Part shown: piece by piece, positions 24,579 to 32,122 of the stretch | Numbering within the stretch: the stretch's first letter is position 1 | Layout: each line of letters begins with the position of its first letter | Notes under the pieces: model-generated | What the model saw: the letters and a program-made list of their open reading frames with translations, nothing else | Database searches by the model: none | Told to the model about the DNA's origin: nothing | Translations under genes and position numbers: made by a program | Source: MGIIb-P sp963934015 | GTDB taxonomy: Archaea; Thermoplasmatota; Poseidoniia; Poseidoniales; Thalassarchaeaceae | DNA: 40,968 bases | Reading direction: 5' to 3' | Assembly (NCBI GenBank): GCA_963934015.1 | Contig: CAWVWT010000017.1 | Span: 1 to 40,968 of the forward strand

Positions 24579-24597
24579 TCGCCTCCTATGGAGGCGA
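24579..24597 (-). terminator. Hairpin plus T-run after the DUF4430 surface protein gene
   Basis: TCGCCTCC-TAT-GGAGGCGA is a perfect 8-bp stem with a 3-nt loop. On the minus strand it lies about 35 bases past the stop at 24632 and is followed directly by TTTTCATTT, the best intrinsic-terminator look in the window. It would separate the gatE/surface-protein transcript from the ECF operon or attenuate read-through into it. The remaining bases to the ECF start hold no clear TATA box. Confidence 0.6.
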
Positions 24598-24631
24598 CAC
24601 TGTGCAAAGCGGTGTTTGAGTGTTGACCTGA

Positions 24632-26629
24632 TTAGAACTGACCTGCATCGAAATGCCAATCGATATGATCTCCGGGCTCCACCATTTGGTCACCGATACC
24701 GGTCATGCCATATCCACCGTTCAAATCGTAACTCCACCAACGCCCATCAGTACCACCTTCGACATCATCCACATCTTTGAGGAACGTGCCGAGAGTTTGC
24801 AGTTCAATTTCATGGCCAAACTGATATTCATCAAGGGTAGCCACAGTCACCATCTCAACCGTATTTTCGGTTTCAATTTCGATGGTTGAAACAACAATGC
24901 AGTAACTCCCTTCAGGGGCTGAATCAATCTGCCAAGATTGGCCCGTTTCCATGTAATAAAGTCCACTTTCTGTGCAAACTTCTGGTGCAAAGGCTGCTGG
25001 GAAATGGAAAGCGACGAGAACTTCGCTTTCAGACAACCCTTGGTCCAATGCTGGAATCAATATTGCAGCTCGGGTCCGCTGACTGGTATCTGTTTCTGGC
25101 TCAGTCACAATTTGTGCATTGTAAATCGCACCTACCATCACAAGCCCAAGCATGACCATGAGAATTGCTCCGATTCGAATTTGCCTACGCGTGTCAGAAC
25201 TAACCGCAACCTGCGCCATCATTGCAAATATACCCGCTCCAATAAATGGAAGCCAAATGATTCCAGAGATACCTTGCTGTGTTGTATTCCCTGTGTTGTC
25301 TTCTTCGGGTTCAGTAGACTCTAATTCTTCGGCTGTTCCGAGGGTGCTATCTGCCAGCGCGTGAATCAAATTCCAATCGAGTGGATCGTATCGAACTTCC
25401 AACCATGAAGCGTCATTTGCAGCCGCATGAACTTGACCATCTGATCCACAACCCGCGGTTAGATAGCCTGTTTGATCAGGGACCCATTCAACGCTATGAT
25501 TTGCATCGATTGCGATGTGCCACGAACCTTCTGCTGTATTTTGTGGTAGGCAAATAGCGTTTACTTCGCCCCACTGAATCCATCGGATTTCACCCACAAC
25601 ATGGCTCGCATTCCAACGAATGGCTTCGAACATGGTGCCATTGAGAATACCATAGTGAACCGCACCATCAACGCCTGCAACAGCTGATAGATATCCCAGA
25701 CCGGCGGCTGTTGTTGCCGTGCCTGAACTCATAGGAATTGAATCTAGCAATTCAGGTGTTCCTGTTTCATTCCAATCAATTCTAATCAACCTAGATTCGC
25801 CATCTGCGTGAAGATGCACAATTACTCCCTGACCCACCATAGAAATTGGTGTTGAACGGATACGCCATGTTCCGGATAGATTAGCCAACGCAACGAGATC
25901 GATATCTTCGAGAAGTGTGGAATTATTGTCATAACGCAGTAGGTGTGCGGATTCTGTACCCTGTAACCATCCCAGCGATGTTGTAATGGTACCATTGGTA
26001 TCTGATTCCCAGTCAAACCAAATCCCAAGGTTGGCTCTGTAAGTACGCAAATCCGAATCATGATGCTGGTGCAATATTGTCCCATTGGCTGCACACAGGT
26101 CAACCGCACCGGTTTCAGTGGGCCATGCAATCTTACCATCTGCAAGCGCAAAACCACCACCAGTGATACCCCAATTCGGTGCATCTGTTGATTGATTCCA
26201 CAGTTCAATTCCTGTTGTTAACTCATATGCTGTGATATATCCAGATGTCCACCCCGTCACAACCAAATCAACAGATGGGGGACAAGATGATGTTGTGCCA
26301 GTACTACTGGAAACATGTACTAAAGGTGAGGTTTCAAACCCCCGATCACTCGCTGAATGAATGGTTCGCCAAATCTCAACGCCGGTATCAGCACGGTAGG
26401 CAACAAGTCCAGCACCTTCACCGGTTATGGGGTCACCACCACCCTTGACGATGACCAGACCATCCTTCACCAATGGTGCAGTGGAAATGTAACCTATGTC
26501 GACACTAGCGTTCCACTGGACATCAGGCAATATGGGGTCTGTGATCCATTCAGAGTGCCTGCCTTCACTCGCCTCTGTGGGAATTGCTGCAAGAAGAAAC
26601 AAGGCAAGTATGAGTAGGGCACGCCGCAT
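24632..26629 (-). CDS. Surface protein: PQQ-like propeller plus transcobalamin-like DUF4430 domain
   Basis: 665 residues. Signal peptide 1-20, then a WD/PQQ-like beta propeller (about 40-420) with repeated blades such as GLVAYRADTGVEIW and YITAYELTTGIELW. An acidic linker leads to two membrane helices (about 455-476 and 485-508) joined by a basic loop (SSDTRRQIR), so both large domains face outward. The C-terminal part (about 595-661) has the DUF4430 pattern: YQFGHEIELQTLG, then GRWWSYDLNGGYGMTGIGDQ and VEPGDHIDWHF. DUF4430 is the family of the C-terminal domain of transcobalamin/intrinsic factor. Its ATG overlaps the gatE stop by one base (TGATG) and the ECF genes lie just downstream. I infer vitamin capture at the cell surface; the domain also occurs in proteins of other roles. 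Confidence 0.75.
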   Translation of the reverse strand: MRRALLILALFLLAAIPTEASEGRHSEWITDPILPDVQWNASVDIGYISTAPLVKDGLVIVKGGGDPITGEGAGLVAYRADTGVEIWRTIHSASDRGFETSPLVHVSSSTGTTSSCPPSVDLVVTGWTSGYITAYELTTGIELWNQSTDAPNWGITGGGFALADGKIAWPTETGAVDLCAANGTILHQHHDSDLRTYRANLGIWFDWESDTNGTITTSLGWLQGTESAHLLRYDNNSTLLEDIDLVALANLSGTWRIRSTPISMVGQGVIVHLHADGESRLIRIDWNETGTPELLDSIPMSSGTATTAAGLGYLSAVAGVDGAVHYGILNGTMFEAIRWNASHVVGEIRWIQWGEVNAICLPQNTAEGSWHIAIDANHSVEWVPDQTGYLTAGCGSDGQVHAAANDASWLEVRYDPLDWNLIHALADSTLGTAEELESTEPEEDNTGNTTQQGISGIIWLPFIGAGIFAMMAQVAVSSDTRRQIRIGAILMVMLGLVMVGAIYNAQIVTEPETDTSQRTRAAILIPALDQGLSESEVLVAFHFPAAFAPEVCTESGLYYMETGQSWQIDSAPEGSYCIVVSTIEIETENTVEMVTVATLDEYQFGHEIELQTLGTFLKDVDDVEGGTDGRWWSYDLNGGYGMTGIGDQMVEPGDHIDWHFDAGQF

Positions 26630-28650
26630 CAGAGCAGCCTCTGAATTTGTTCTTTCAATGCGGCTGATACGGCCTTTCCATCGGCAGCCCCACCAAGTTT
26701 ACCCATGACGACACCCATCAGTGGGCCCAATGCCCCCATACCACGTTCTGCGACGAAATCTGCACGTTCTGCGAGTACTTCGGCAACTGCAACATCAACT
26801 GCCCCGGTATCTGCGGGCTCGAACCCACGGGTGCTAGCCTCTGTCGTCATCCAAGTGAGTAATGTGGGGATGTTTTCAGTATCTGCATCGTTCACCAAAG
26901 ACTCGACTCCTTCGCGGGTAATTTTACCAGATTCACGGAGGTGAATAGCAACAGTGAGAGCATTGAGCTTGTTGATTCCATGATCAAGCAAGGCACTTGC
27001 CCAAGCCTTCTCAGGCAAAGCAAGTTCACCTGAAATACCATCCATGAAGTAGTCATCCAATTCACCTGTGATGAGGGCTGAAACTTGATTTTCAGATAGA
27101 CCCGTAGTTACAAATCGGGAAAATCTTTCATCACGACTCGGAGGGAGATTTGCCTTGATGGTGGCCCAAACTGTAGATGCGATGGGTGTTGTAGGAATAT
27201 CAGTTTCAGGATACATCCTGGCCCCACCAGGCAAAGGACGCATTGCTGTGGTTGTGCCGTCCTCTGGAGCACCCTTGCGGATTACAACATTGCGGACCTC
27301 CTGTGGAATCCGGTGGTAAGCCATACAAGCGCGAGTATGGACTCCTTCAAGGGCCAGTTCCGCTTGCCATTGTGGTGCAACACAGAGAACAAAGCAATCA
27401 CCCAATATTTTGGAGCAGGCTACCGTTTCTGCTTTCGTAATTCCATAGGCTGGTAGTTCATCAGAATGGAAAATTCCTTTGACGCCTGCGAGTTTCGCAG
27501 CACTGGCTAATTCTCTACCCAATCTAGGTAATTGCGCGCCTTTTTCATCCAGGGTTTTTGAACCTAATTTTCCTGCCAAGCCCGGCAATGATAGGCCCAA
27601 CACAACTGCACCTTGCGACAGAGATTCGGCAATCATTTGGGATTCACATTTTGTAAACGAGGTAGACAATTCTTGTAATTCAAACGGTAACTTTTCAGCG
27701 ACAGATTCAGCGACTTTTGCTTCCATCTCTGCATTGTCGAGGTCTCGATGTGATGGCAGTAACTCTACACCCAAATCCGACCTGAGTTCATTGGCCAGTC
27801 GGTGGAAATGCAACTGCCTCGCCATCTCAAGGCGAATGATTCGAGGAATCCAATCAAGATCTTGACAACCCTTGATTTCGACGCGATCGCCAGCACCAAT
27901 GCTGACGTTGAGATCTTGTCGAATTGAACCAAGACCCCGGCGAACACGGCGGGTGTCTCTCAGAAGTCTACCCAACGCTAGAGCGGTCTCTTTGGCATGG
28001 TCTGGGGATTGTACTTCGGGAGCGGTTGCGACCTCAACCAATGGCACACCCAATCGATCAAGGGTGTAAACGACTTGTTCGCCATCAGAAGTTGAGCGAG
28101 TATCCAACTTTCGTGCACTGTCTTCTTCCAGACAAATAACATCCACTCCGACCGGCCCGGTTGGTGTCTGAATTGAACCATGGGTGGCGATAAGTGTAGT
28201 GCGTTGGAAGCCACTAGTGTTGGAACCATCAACCACTGTTTTTCGCATCGCTTGCAACGCGCCGACAGGTTTTGCATCCATCATTGCCGCCATGGTCAAG
28301 GCAACTTCAACCGCATCCCGATCATGCTCCAATGGCGGGGCTTCGTCCATCTCAATGAGGCCTGCGTTGGGTGATTGGAAGTAGATGAATGAACGATTTC
28401 GGCGTTGTTCGAAGCGAGCTGCAATATCAATTCGTCCGCCTTCACCACGAGCCGCTCGCAAACGGCGATGGGCACTTGGCCACCGCCCTTCGATGTCGTC
28501 AATTCCATCCTCGTACAGCGTACTAGGTTGCCGTGAATGCAATTTACCCGTGGCTAATTGTTGGTGAATCTCAAGACCGCACATGAAGCCGAGTGCTTGT
28601 GGGTCAAGCCCATCAGCATCAGCAACATCCCCAGGAATGTCCTCGGCCAT
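26629..28650 (-). CDS. gatE: Glu-tRNA(Gln) amidotransferase subunit E
   Basis: 673 residues, normal for GatE, the archaea-only partner of GatD that turns Glu-tRNA(Gln) into Gln-tRNA(Gln). Evidence: GLEIHQQLATGKLHSR near the start (GatB/E cradle, phosphotransfer site), a KPVGALQAMRKTVVDGSNTSGFQRT block, DLNVSI and GCQDLDWIPR further on, an AspRS-like insertion (about 340-470), and a C-terminal YqeY-type tRNA-binding tail ending GALGPLMGVVMGKLGGAADGKAVSAAL (last ~40 residues). No GatD gene is in the window. MCM lies 56 bp upstream with a hairpin between, and the stop codon overlaps the next start. This is one of the strongest archaeal markers here. Confidence 0.95.
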   Translation of the reverse strand: MAEDIPGDVADADGLDPQALGFMCGLEIHQQLATGKLHSRQPSTLYEDGIDDIEGRWPSAHRRLRAARGEGGRIDIAARFEQRRNRSFIYFQSPNAGLIEMDEAPPLEHDRDAVEVALTMAAMMDAKPVGALQAMRKTVVDGSNTSGFQRTTLIATHGSIQTPTGPVGVDVICLEEDSARKLDTRSTSDGEQVVYTLDRLGVPLVEVATAPEVQSPDHAKETALALGRLLRDTRRVRRGLGSIRQDLNVSIGAGDRVEIKGCQDLDWIPRIIRLEMARQLHFHRLANELRSDLGVELLPSHRDLDNAEMEAKVAESVAEKLPFELQELSTSFTKCESQMIAESLSQGAVVLGLSLPGLAGKLGSKTLDEKGAQLPRLGRELASAAKLAGVKGIFHSDELPAYGITKAETVACSKILGDCFVLCVAPQWQAELALEGVHTRACMAYHRIPQEVRNVVIRKGAPEDGTTTAMRPLPGGARMYPETDIPTTPIASTVWATIKANLPPSRDERFSRFVTTGLSENQVSALITGELDDYFMDGISGELALPEKAWASALLDHGINKLNALTVAIHLRESGKITREGVESLVNDADTENIPTLLTWMTTEASTRGFEPADTGAVDVAVAEVLAERADFVAERGMGALGPLMGVVMGKLGGAADGKAVSAALKEQIQRLL

Positions 28651-28665
28651 GGGGTGTTGCCAATT

Positions 28666-28687
28666 GCTGCCCCCCTAAAGGGGCAGC
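28666..28687 (-). terminator. Hairpin between mcm and gatE
   Basis: GCTGCCCC (28666-28673) pairs with GGGGCAGC (28680-28687) around a 6-nt loop. On the minus strand it begins about 20 bases after the mcm stop and ends 15 bases before the gatE ATG. It lacks a T-run; it could be an mcm 3' end or a processing site within one transcript. Confidence 0.45.
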
Positions 28688-28706
28688 GGCGTGAAACTCA
28701 TGTCAA

Positions 28707-30848
28707 CTAGTTCATCCGCCACAAACCAATTCGCGGCTGGTACAAATCGCCACGGTTTCGCATATTATTGAGAACTCTGTCTACAGTTTCCTCATCGAAG
28801 CCCTGTTCGGTCCCTGCATTGTAAACTTGGATTGTGGTACATTCTCCGTCTAATTCACGGCAAAGATTGCGTACGACAGACATGATGGTTCTCTCTGCAC
28901 TCTTTGCTTTCTCTGGAACGCCTGTGGGATCTTGGGGGTTGATGTTGCCTGCACTGGCTACATATCTCCAGAGGCCATCCATCGCAATCGCTTCATGTGC
29001 ATCTTCTTCGGTCACATAATTTCTCAAGAACAATCTGGCTCTAGCTTCCGCCATTCGCAAGGTCGCCTCAATCGATCTTGCTGTGAGGGATACCGAATTC
29101 GTTTCACCTTCCATCACCTTACGATTTTCAGTATAATGATCAACCAAAATTTTCATCACATTATCGTCGCTTTCAGGATGGTATGTTCGCTTTGCGTGAG
29201 CCACATATTTTTGGAAAAATTCAGCGGTGATTACATCCTCACCATCAACATTTGTCGTGTATATTTGTTCCTTTAGTAATGAATCTGGCTCAACTGTATG
29301 TCCACTTTCAATCAAATGTTCAGGTACGCCTGTACGCTTGACTCGGACAATGTGTTCTCCGATTCTTTGGTCACGACCCTTGTCTACTACATCTTGAATC
29401 ATCCACACAATATCAAATCGTGAAATCAATGGAGGGGGAAGGTCAATCTGTTTGTGCAAGAAAGTCGAAGGGTCACCCCACGATATTGGTTGAAAGCGAC
29501 CATCTCTGGGATTTGCTGCAGCTAAAACTGCACATCTTGTAGGCATAGTTGCGCTGATGCCACCTTTGTTGATGTTGATGCGCTGTTGCTCCATCGCTTC
29601 GTGCATTGCCCCCCTATCATCGGTTGACATTTTGTCAAATTCATCAACTGCACAAAGTCCCATGTCTGCCAAAACAAGTGCACCTGCTTCCAGAGAGAAC
29701 CGCCCATCGTTGAAGGCATCTCTAACTGCAGCTGCTGTCAATCCAGCAGCGGTGGTACCGCCTCCTGTCGTAAAGCGACCACGAGGAGAAATTCTACCCA
29801 TGAATGCCAATATCTGGGATTTGGCGACACCGGGGTCGCCCAACAATAGAATGTGGATGTCACCACGGGTTCGGGTTCCATCCCCATATTTACGAGCGAC
29901 ACCGCCCAACAGTTGGAATACAAGGGATTTCTTGATCCAATTCATCTTGTCTTCACCGACAATAATAGATGGTGCGATTGAACGGACAAAAAGTTCGGTC
30001 AAATCATCACGTGCTGCAATTTTTTGAATCTCTGCAATCTCGCTTGGGTCGATTTCGATTTCTTCGAGTGGTATGTTCTTCCTCTCACTCGAATGCAATG
30101 AGATGTAAATGTCGAACATTGGGGTCTTTGAGCCCCCCCGTTTGAGTGTGCGAAGATAAGGAATTCCATTGATGCGAATTCGCTCACCGGGTACGTGCTT
30201 ACCGGCCAATTCTGCTTCTGCAAGCACACTAAGGCGTACAGGTTGTGATCCAGGCTTGACATTCTCTGGAAGTTCTTGCACTTCCATCCATTGATTGTTA
30301 ATCAATTTCGAATCTTCCCAACGTAAATCGAATCGTGTTCGTCCCGCACCACTTGCAGGGCGTCCACACCCACCCGTTTCTGGGCATTGTGATGGTTCAA
30401 TCAATTCTAATTCATTGGGTTGTGGAATATCGATTGTATGGCCACAAGTTGTGCAAGTAAATATTGCATCGTAAATACGTGGCTTGAGTTCACTGACTTT
30501 AGTCACAATTACTTCAGATGTTGTAAAGGTTTCAACTTCTTCACTGCTAATATCTCTCAATTTTTGTAATGCATCAGGTGGTAGCCCGACGACTCGAATT
30601 CTAGGATCGGCCTCATATCCTGATTCTCGACATAGCGTTGCGAGAACTGTATCGGCATTACGGAGAACTTCTCTTGGATGGTTGAGAATTAACTCAGCAA
30701 AGGGGACATCCCATGCTTGAATTTGAGCAAATTCCAGTGAAAAAGCCATTTGCTTTGGCCAGGATGCGGCCAATGTGGAAATCTCATTGGCGCAGGTTTC
30801 CTCAAAGAAGGAACGCCAACGAGCAGTTGAATCATGAGCATGTAGCAT
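28707..30848 (-). CDS. mcm: MCM replicative DNA helicase
   Basis: 713 residues, full length and without an intein. N-terminal DNA-binding region with a zinc ribbon (Cys132, Cys135, Cys155, Cys161), then the AAA+ motor: Walker A GDPGVAKS (337-344), Walker B with Asp402-Glu403 in VDEFDKM, sensor 1 at AAANP (444-448) and arginine finger Arg477 in SRFD. A C-terminal winged helix (about 640-713) closes the protein. It forms the hexameric 3'-5' helicase that opens DNA at replication forks. The ATG at 30848 has a GGAGG Shine-Dalgarno 7 nt upstream. It heads a minus-strand run with gatE and is divergent from the PPC-domain gene. Confidence 0.97.
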   Translation of the reverse strand: MLHAHDSTARWRSFFEETCANEISTLAASWPKQMAFSLEFAQIQAWDVPFAELILNHPREVLRNADTVLATLCRESGYEADPRIRVVGLPPDALQKLRDISSEEVETFTTSEVIVTKVSELKPRIYDAIFTCTTCGHTIDIPQPNELELIEPSQCPETGGCGRPASGAGRTRFDLRWEDSKLINNQWMEVQELPENVKPGSQPVRLSVLAEAELAGKHVPGERIRINGIPYLRTLKRGGSKTPMFDIYISLHSSERKNIPLEEIEIDPSEIAEIQKIAARDDLTELFVRSIAPSIIVGEDKMNWIKKSLVFQLLGGVARKYGDGTRTRGDIHILLLGDPGVAKSQILAFMGRISPRGRFTTGGGTTAAGLTAAAVRDAFNDGRFSLEAGALVLADMGLCAVDEFDKMSTDDRGAMHEAMEQQRININKGGISATMPTRCAVLAAANPRDGRFQPISWGDPSTFLHKQIDLPPPLISRFDIVWMIQDVVDKGRDQRIGEHIVRVKRTGVPEHLIESGHTVEPDSLLKEQIYTTNVDGEDVITAEFFQKYVAHAKRTYHPESDDNVMKILVDHYTENRKVMEGETNSVSLTARSIEATLRMAEARARLFLRNYVTEEDAHEAIAMDGLWRYVASAGNINPQDPTGVPEKAKSAERTIMSVVRNLCRELDGECTTIQVYNAGTEQGFDEETVDRVLNNMRNRGDLYQPRIGLWRMN

Positions 30849-30855
30849 ACAATGT

Positions 30856-30860
30856 CCTCC
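30856..30860 (-). promoter_or_regulatory. Shine-Dalgarno of mcm
   Basis: GGAGG on the minus strand, 7 nt before the ATG at 30848. It fixes the mcm start and shows that this genome uses SD-led initiation for at least some genes. Confidence 0.65.
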
Positions 30861-30985
30861 ACACAGGGCATTCGCATCGATAATCCGACCTCCATTAACT
30901 TAGTGGAAGAAAGGGTGTGGACCCCCTCATTTCCACTGGAATTAGAAGCCCACGATAGAGACTGTCAGGGCCACCGCGATTTCCA

Positions 30986-31498
30986 ATGGAGGTGTTCCCA
31001 ATTGAATTTCCTACCATTTTGAAGGGAAGCCCTTTGAACGGCCGAGATGCGGCCGAATACATGGAGCACACACGGTCGGGCAGCGATATCTTCCTCAGAT
31101 TGGACCCCGGTGAAGAATTACATGAATCGATTCAAACTGTCTGTCTGAGCGAAGGAGTGTCGGGGGCTGCGATTACCAGCGGCATTGGACGTGTACGAGA
31201 TACCGATATTGGATACCTTGGAGATGACAGCGTGTACCATCGCGTCGTCTTGCCTGAAGCAAATGAATTACTAAGCATGCAAGGCAATGTCGCAGTTCTT
31301 GATGGGAAACCCTTCACGCACATTCACATCGTTCTGTCCGATGATGATCATGTCGTACATGGCGGGCACCTCTTCTCATCAGTTGTACATGTCACCGCTG
31401 AAATTCACTTGCGTATACTAGAGAAAAATGTACGCGTACCAATGACACGCTGTTCGGTGGAGGGCAGTGAATTCAAACCATTGTCCTTTGAGGAGTAA
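30986..31498 (+). CDS. PPC/DUF296-domain protein
   Basis: 170 residues. The PPC domain (also found fused to AT-hooks in plants) is recognisable from the pattern GVSGAAITSGIGRVRDTDIGY (58-78), the ELLSMQGNVAVLDGKPF segment (94-110) and HIHIVLSDDDHVVHGGHL (112-129). In prokaryotes it usually stands alone, forms trimers, and the His112/His114/His128 set lies where metal is bound. Its biochemical role is not established; DNA binding is not implied because no AT-hook is present. The first 25 residues are outside the domain, so a start at the Met at codon 26 (31061) is possible. The hydrolase gene follows after 3 bases with its Shine-Dalgarno inside this gene's end. Confidence 0.8.
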   Translation: MEVFPIEFPTILKGSPLNGRDAAEYMEHTRSGSDIFLRLDPGEELHESIQTVCLSEGVSGAAITSGIGRVRDTDIGYLGDDSVYHRVVLPEANELLSMQGNVAVLDGKPFTHIHIVLSDDDHVVHGGHLFSSVVHVTAEIHLRILEKNVRVPMTRCSVEGSEFKPLSFEE

Positions 31499-31501
31499 TC
31501 C

Positions 31502-32122
31502 ATGCGCGTTCTGTTCGCCCACGGGTTCGAAGGAACCCCCAATGGTGGAAAGCCAACATACATGATTGATGAATTGGGTTGGGACGTAGTCGCCCCTGTA
31601 ATGTCTACGAACGGCTGGAATATTGAGCAGGAAACCAATGTGCTGCTCGCACATATCGATGCTGAGGATTTCGACATTGTCGCCGGCTCTTCGATGGGGG
31701 GATTGGCAGCTGCAAACGCCAGCGCTCTTCGCCCCAATGCGAAATTTGGACTCTTGCTCATAGCACCTGCATTTGGGCTCGCTGAAATGTGGCGTTCAAA
31801 TCTCACCCCTGAAGAAATCACTGGATGGGAGCAAACTGATGCTCGAGCATATCACCACCACGGATTTGGACATGACATCACCCTCAACTGGGATTTCATG
31901 CAAACTGCAGACAAAATGTCATGGCCAAAGTTGAATCATCCAACAGTCATCTTGCATGGCACACAGGATGACATCGTGCCCATTGATAATTCAAGGCGTA
32001 TTGCGGATGTGGATGAAAATGTCACCGCGTTAATGGAAATTGAAGACGGGCATCGGATGCAAGAAGCCAAAGCCCATTTCTCAAAGGCTGCTGAAATATG
32101 TCTTGAGGCACTCAAAACATGA
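31502..32122 (+). CDS. YqiA-like alpha/beta hydrolase
   Basis: 206 residues, the size of the YqiA/UPF0227 esterases. The catalytic triad is visible: Ser64 in AGSSMGG, Asp156 or Asp157 in GTQDDIVP, and His184 in EDGHRM. The N-terminal LFAHGFEGTPN holds the oxyanion-hole region. Probably a cytoplasmic esterase acting on small acyl or thioester substrates; natural substrate unknown. It follows the PPC-domain gene by 3 bases (Shine-Dalgarno GGAG, about 8 nt before the ATG) and so is co-transcribed. Its last 11 bases overlap the convergent giant lipoprotein gene. Confidence 0.82.
   Translation: MRVLFAHGFEGTPNGGKPTYMIDELGWDVVAPVMSTNGWNIEQETNVLLAHIDAEDFDIVAGSSMGGLAAANASALRPNAKFGLLLIAPAFGLAEMWRSNLTPEEITGWEQTDARAYHHHGFGHDITLNWDFMQTADKMSWPKLNHPTVILHGTQDDIVPIDNSRRIADVDENVTALMEIEDGHRMQEAKAHFSKAAEICLEALKT

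Noticed and set aside
24535..24631. Cobalamin riboswitch before the ECF genes
   Set aside because: The 97-base gap is too short and has no B12-box-like conserved core; only a simple hairpin is present.
28707..30848. Intein in MCM
   Set aside because: The protein is of normal length and the Walker A and B regions are continuous.
30849..30985. tRNA or small RNA gene in the mcm/PPC gap
   Set aside because: No cloverleaf arms or conserved T-loop sequence could be found; only promoter and Shine-Dalgarno elements are visible.
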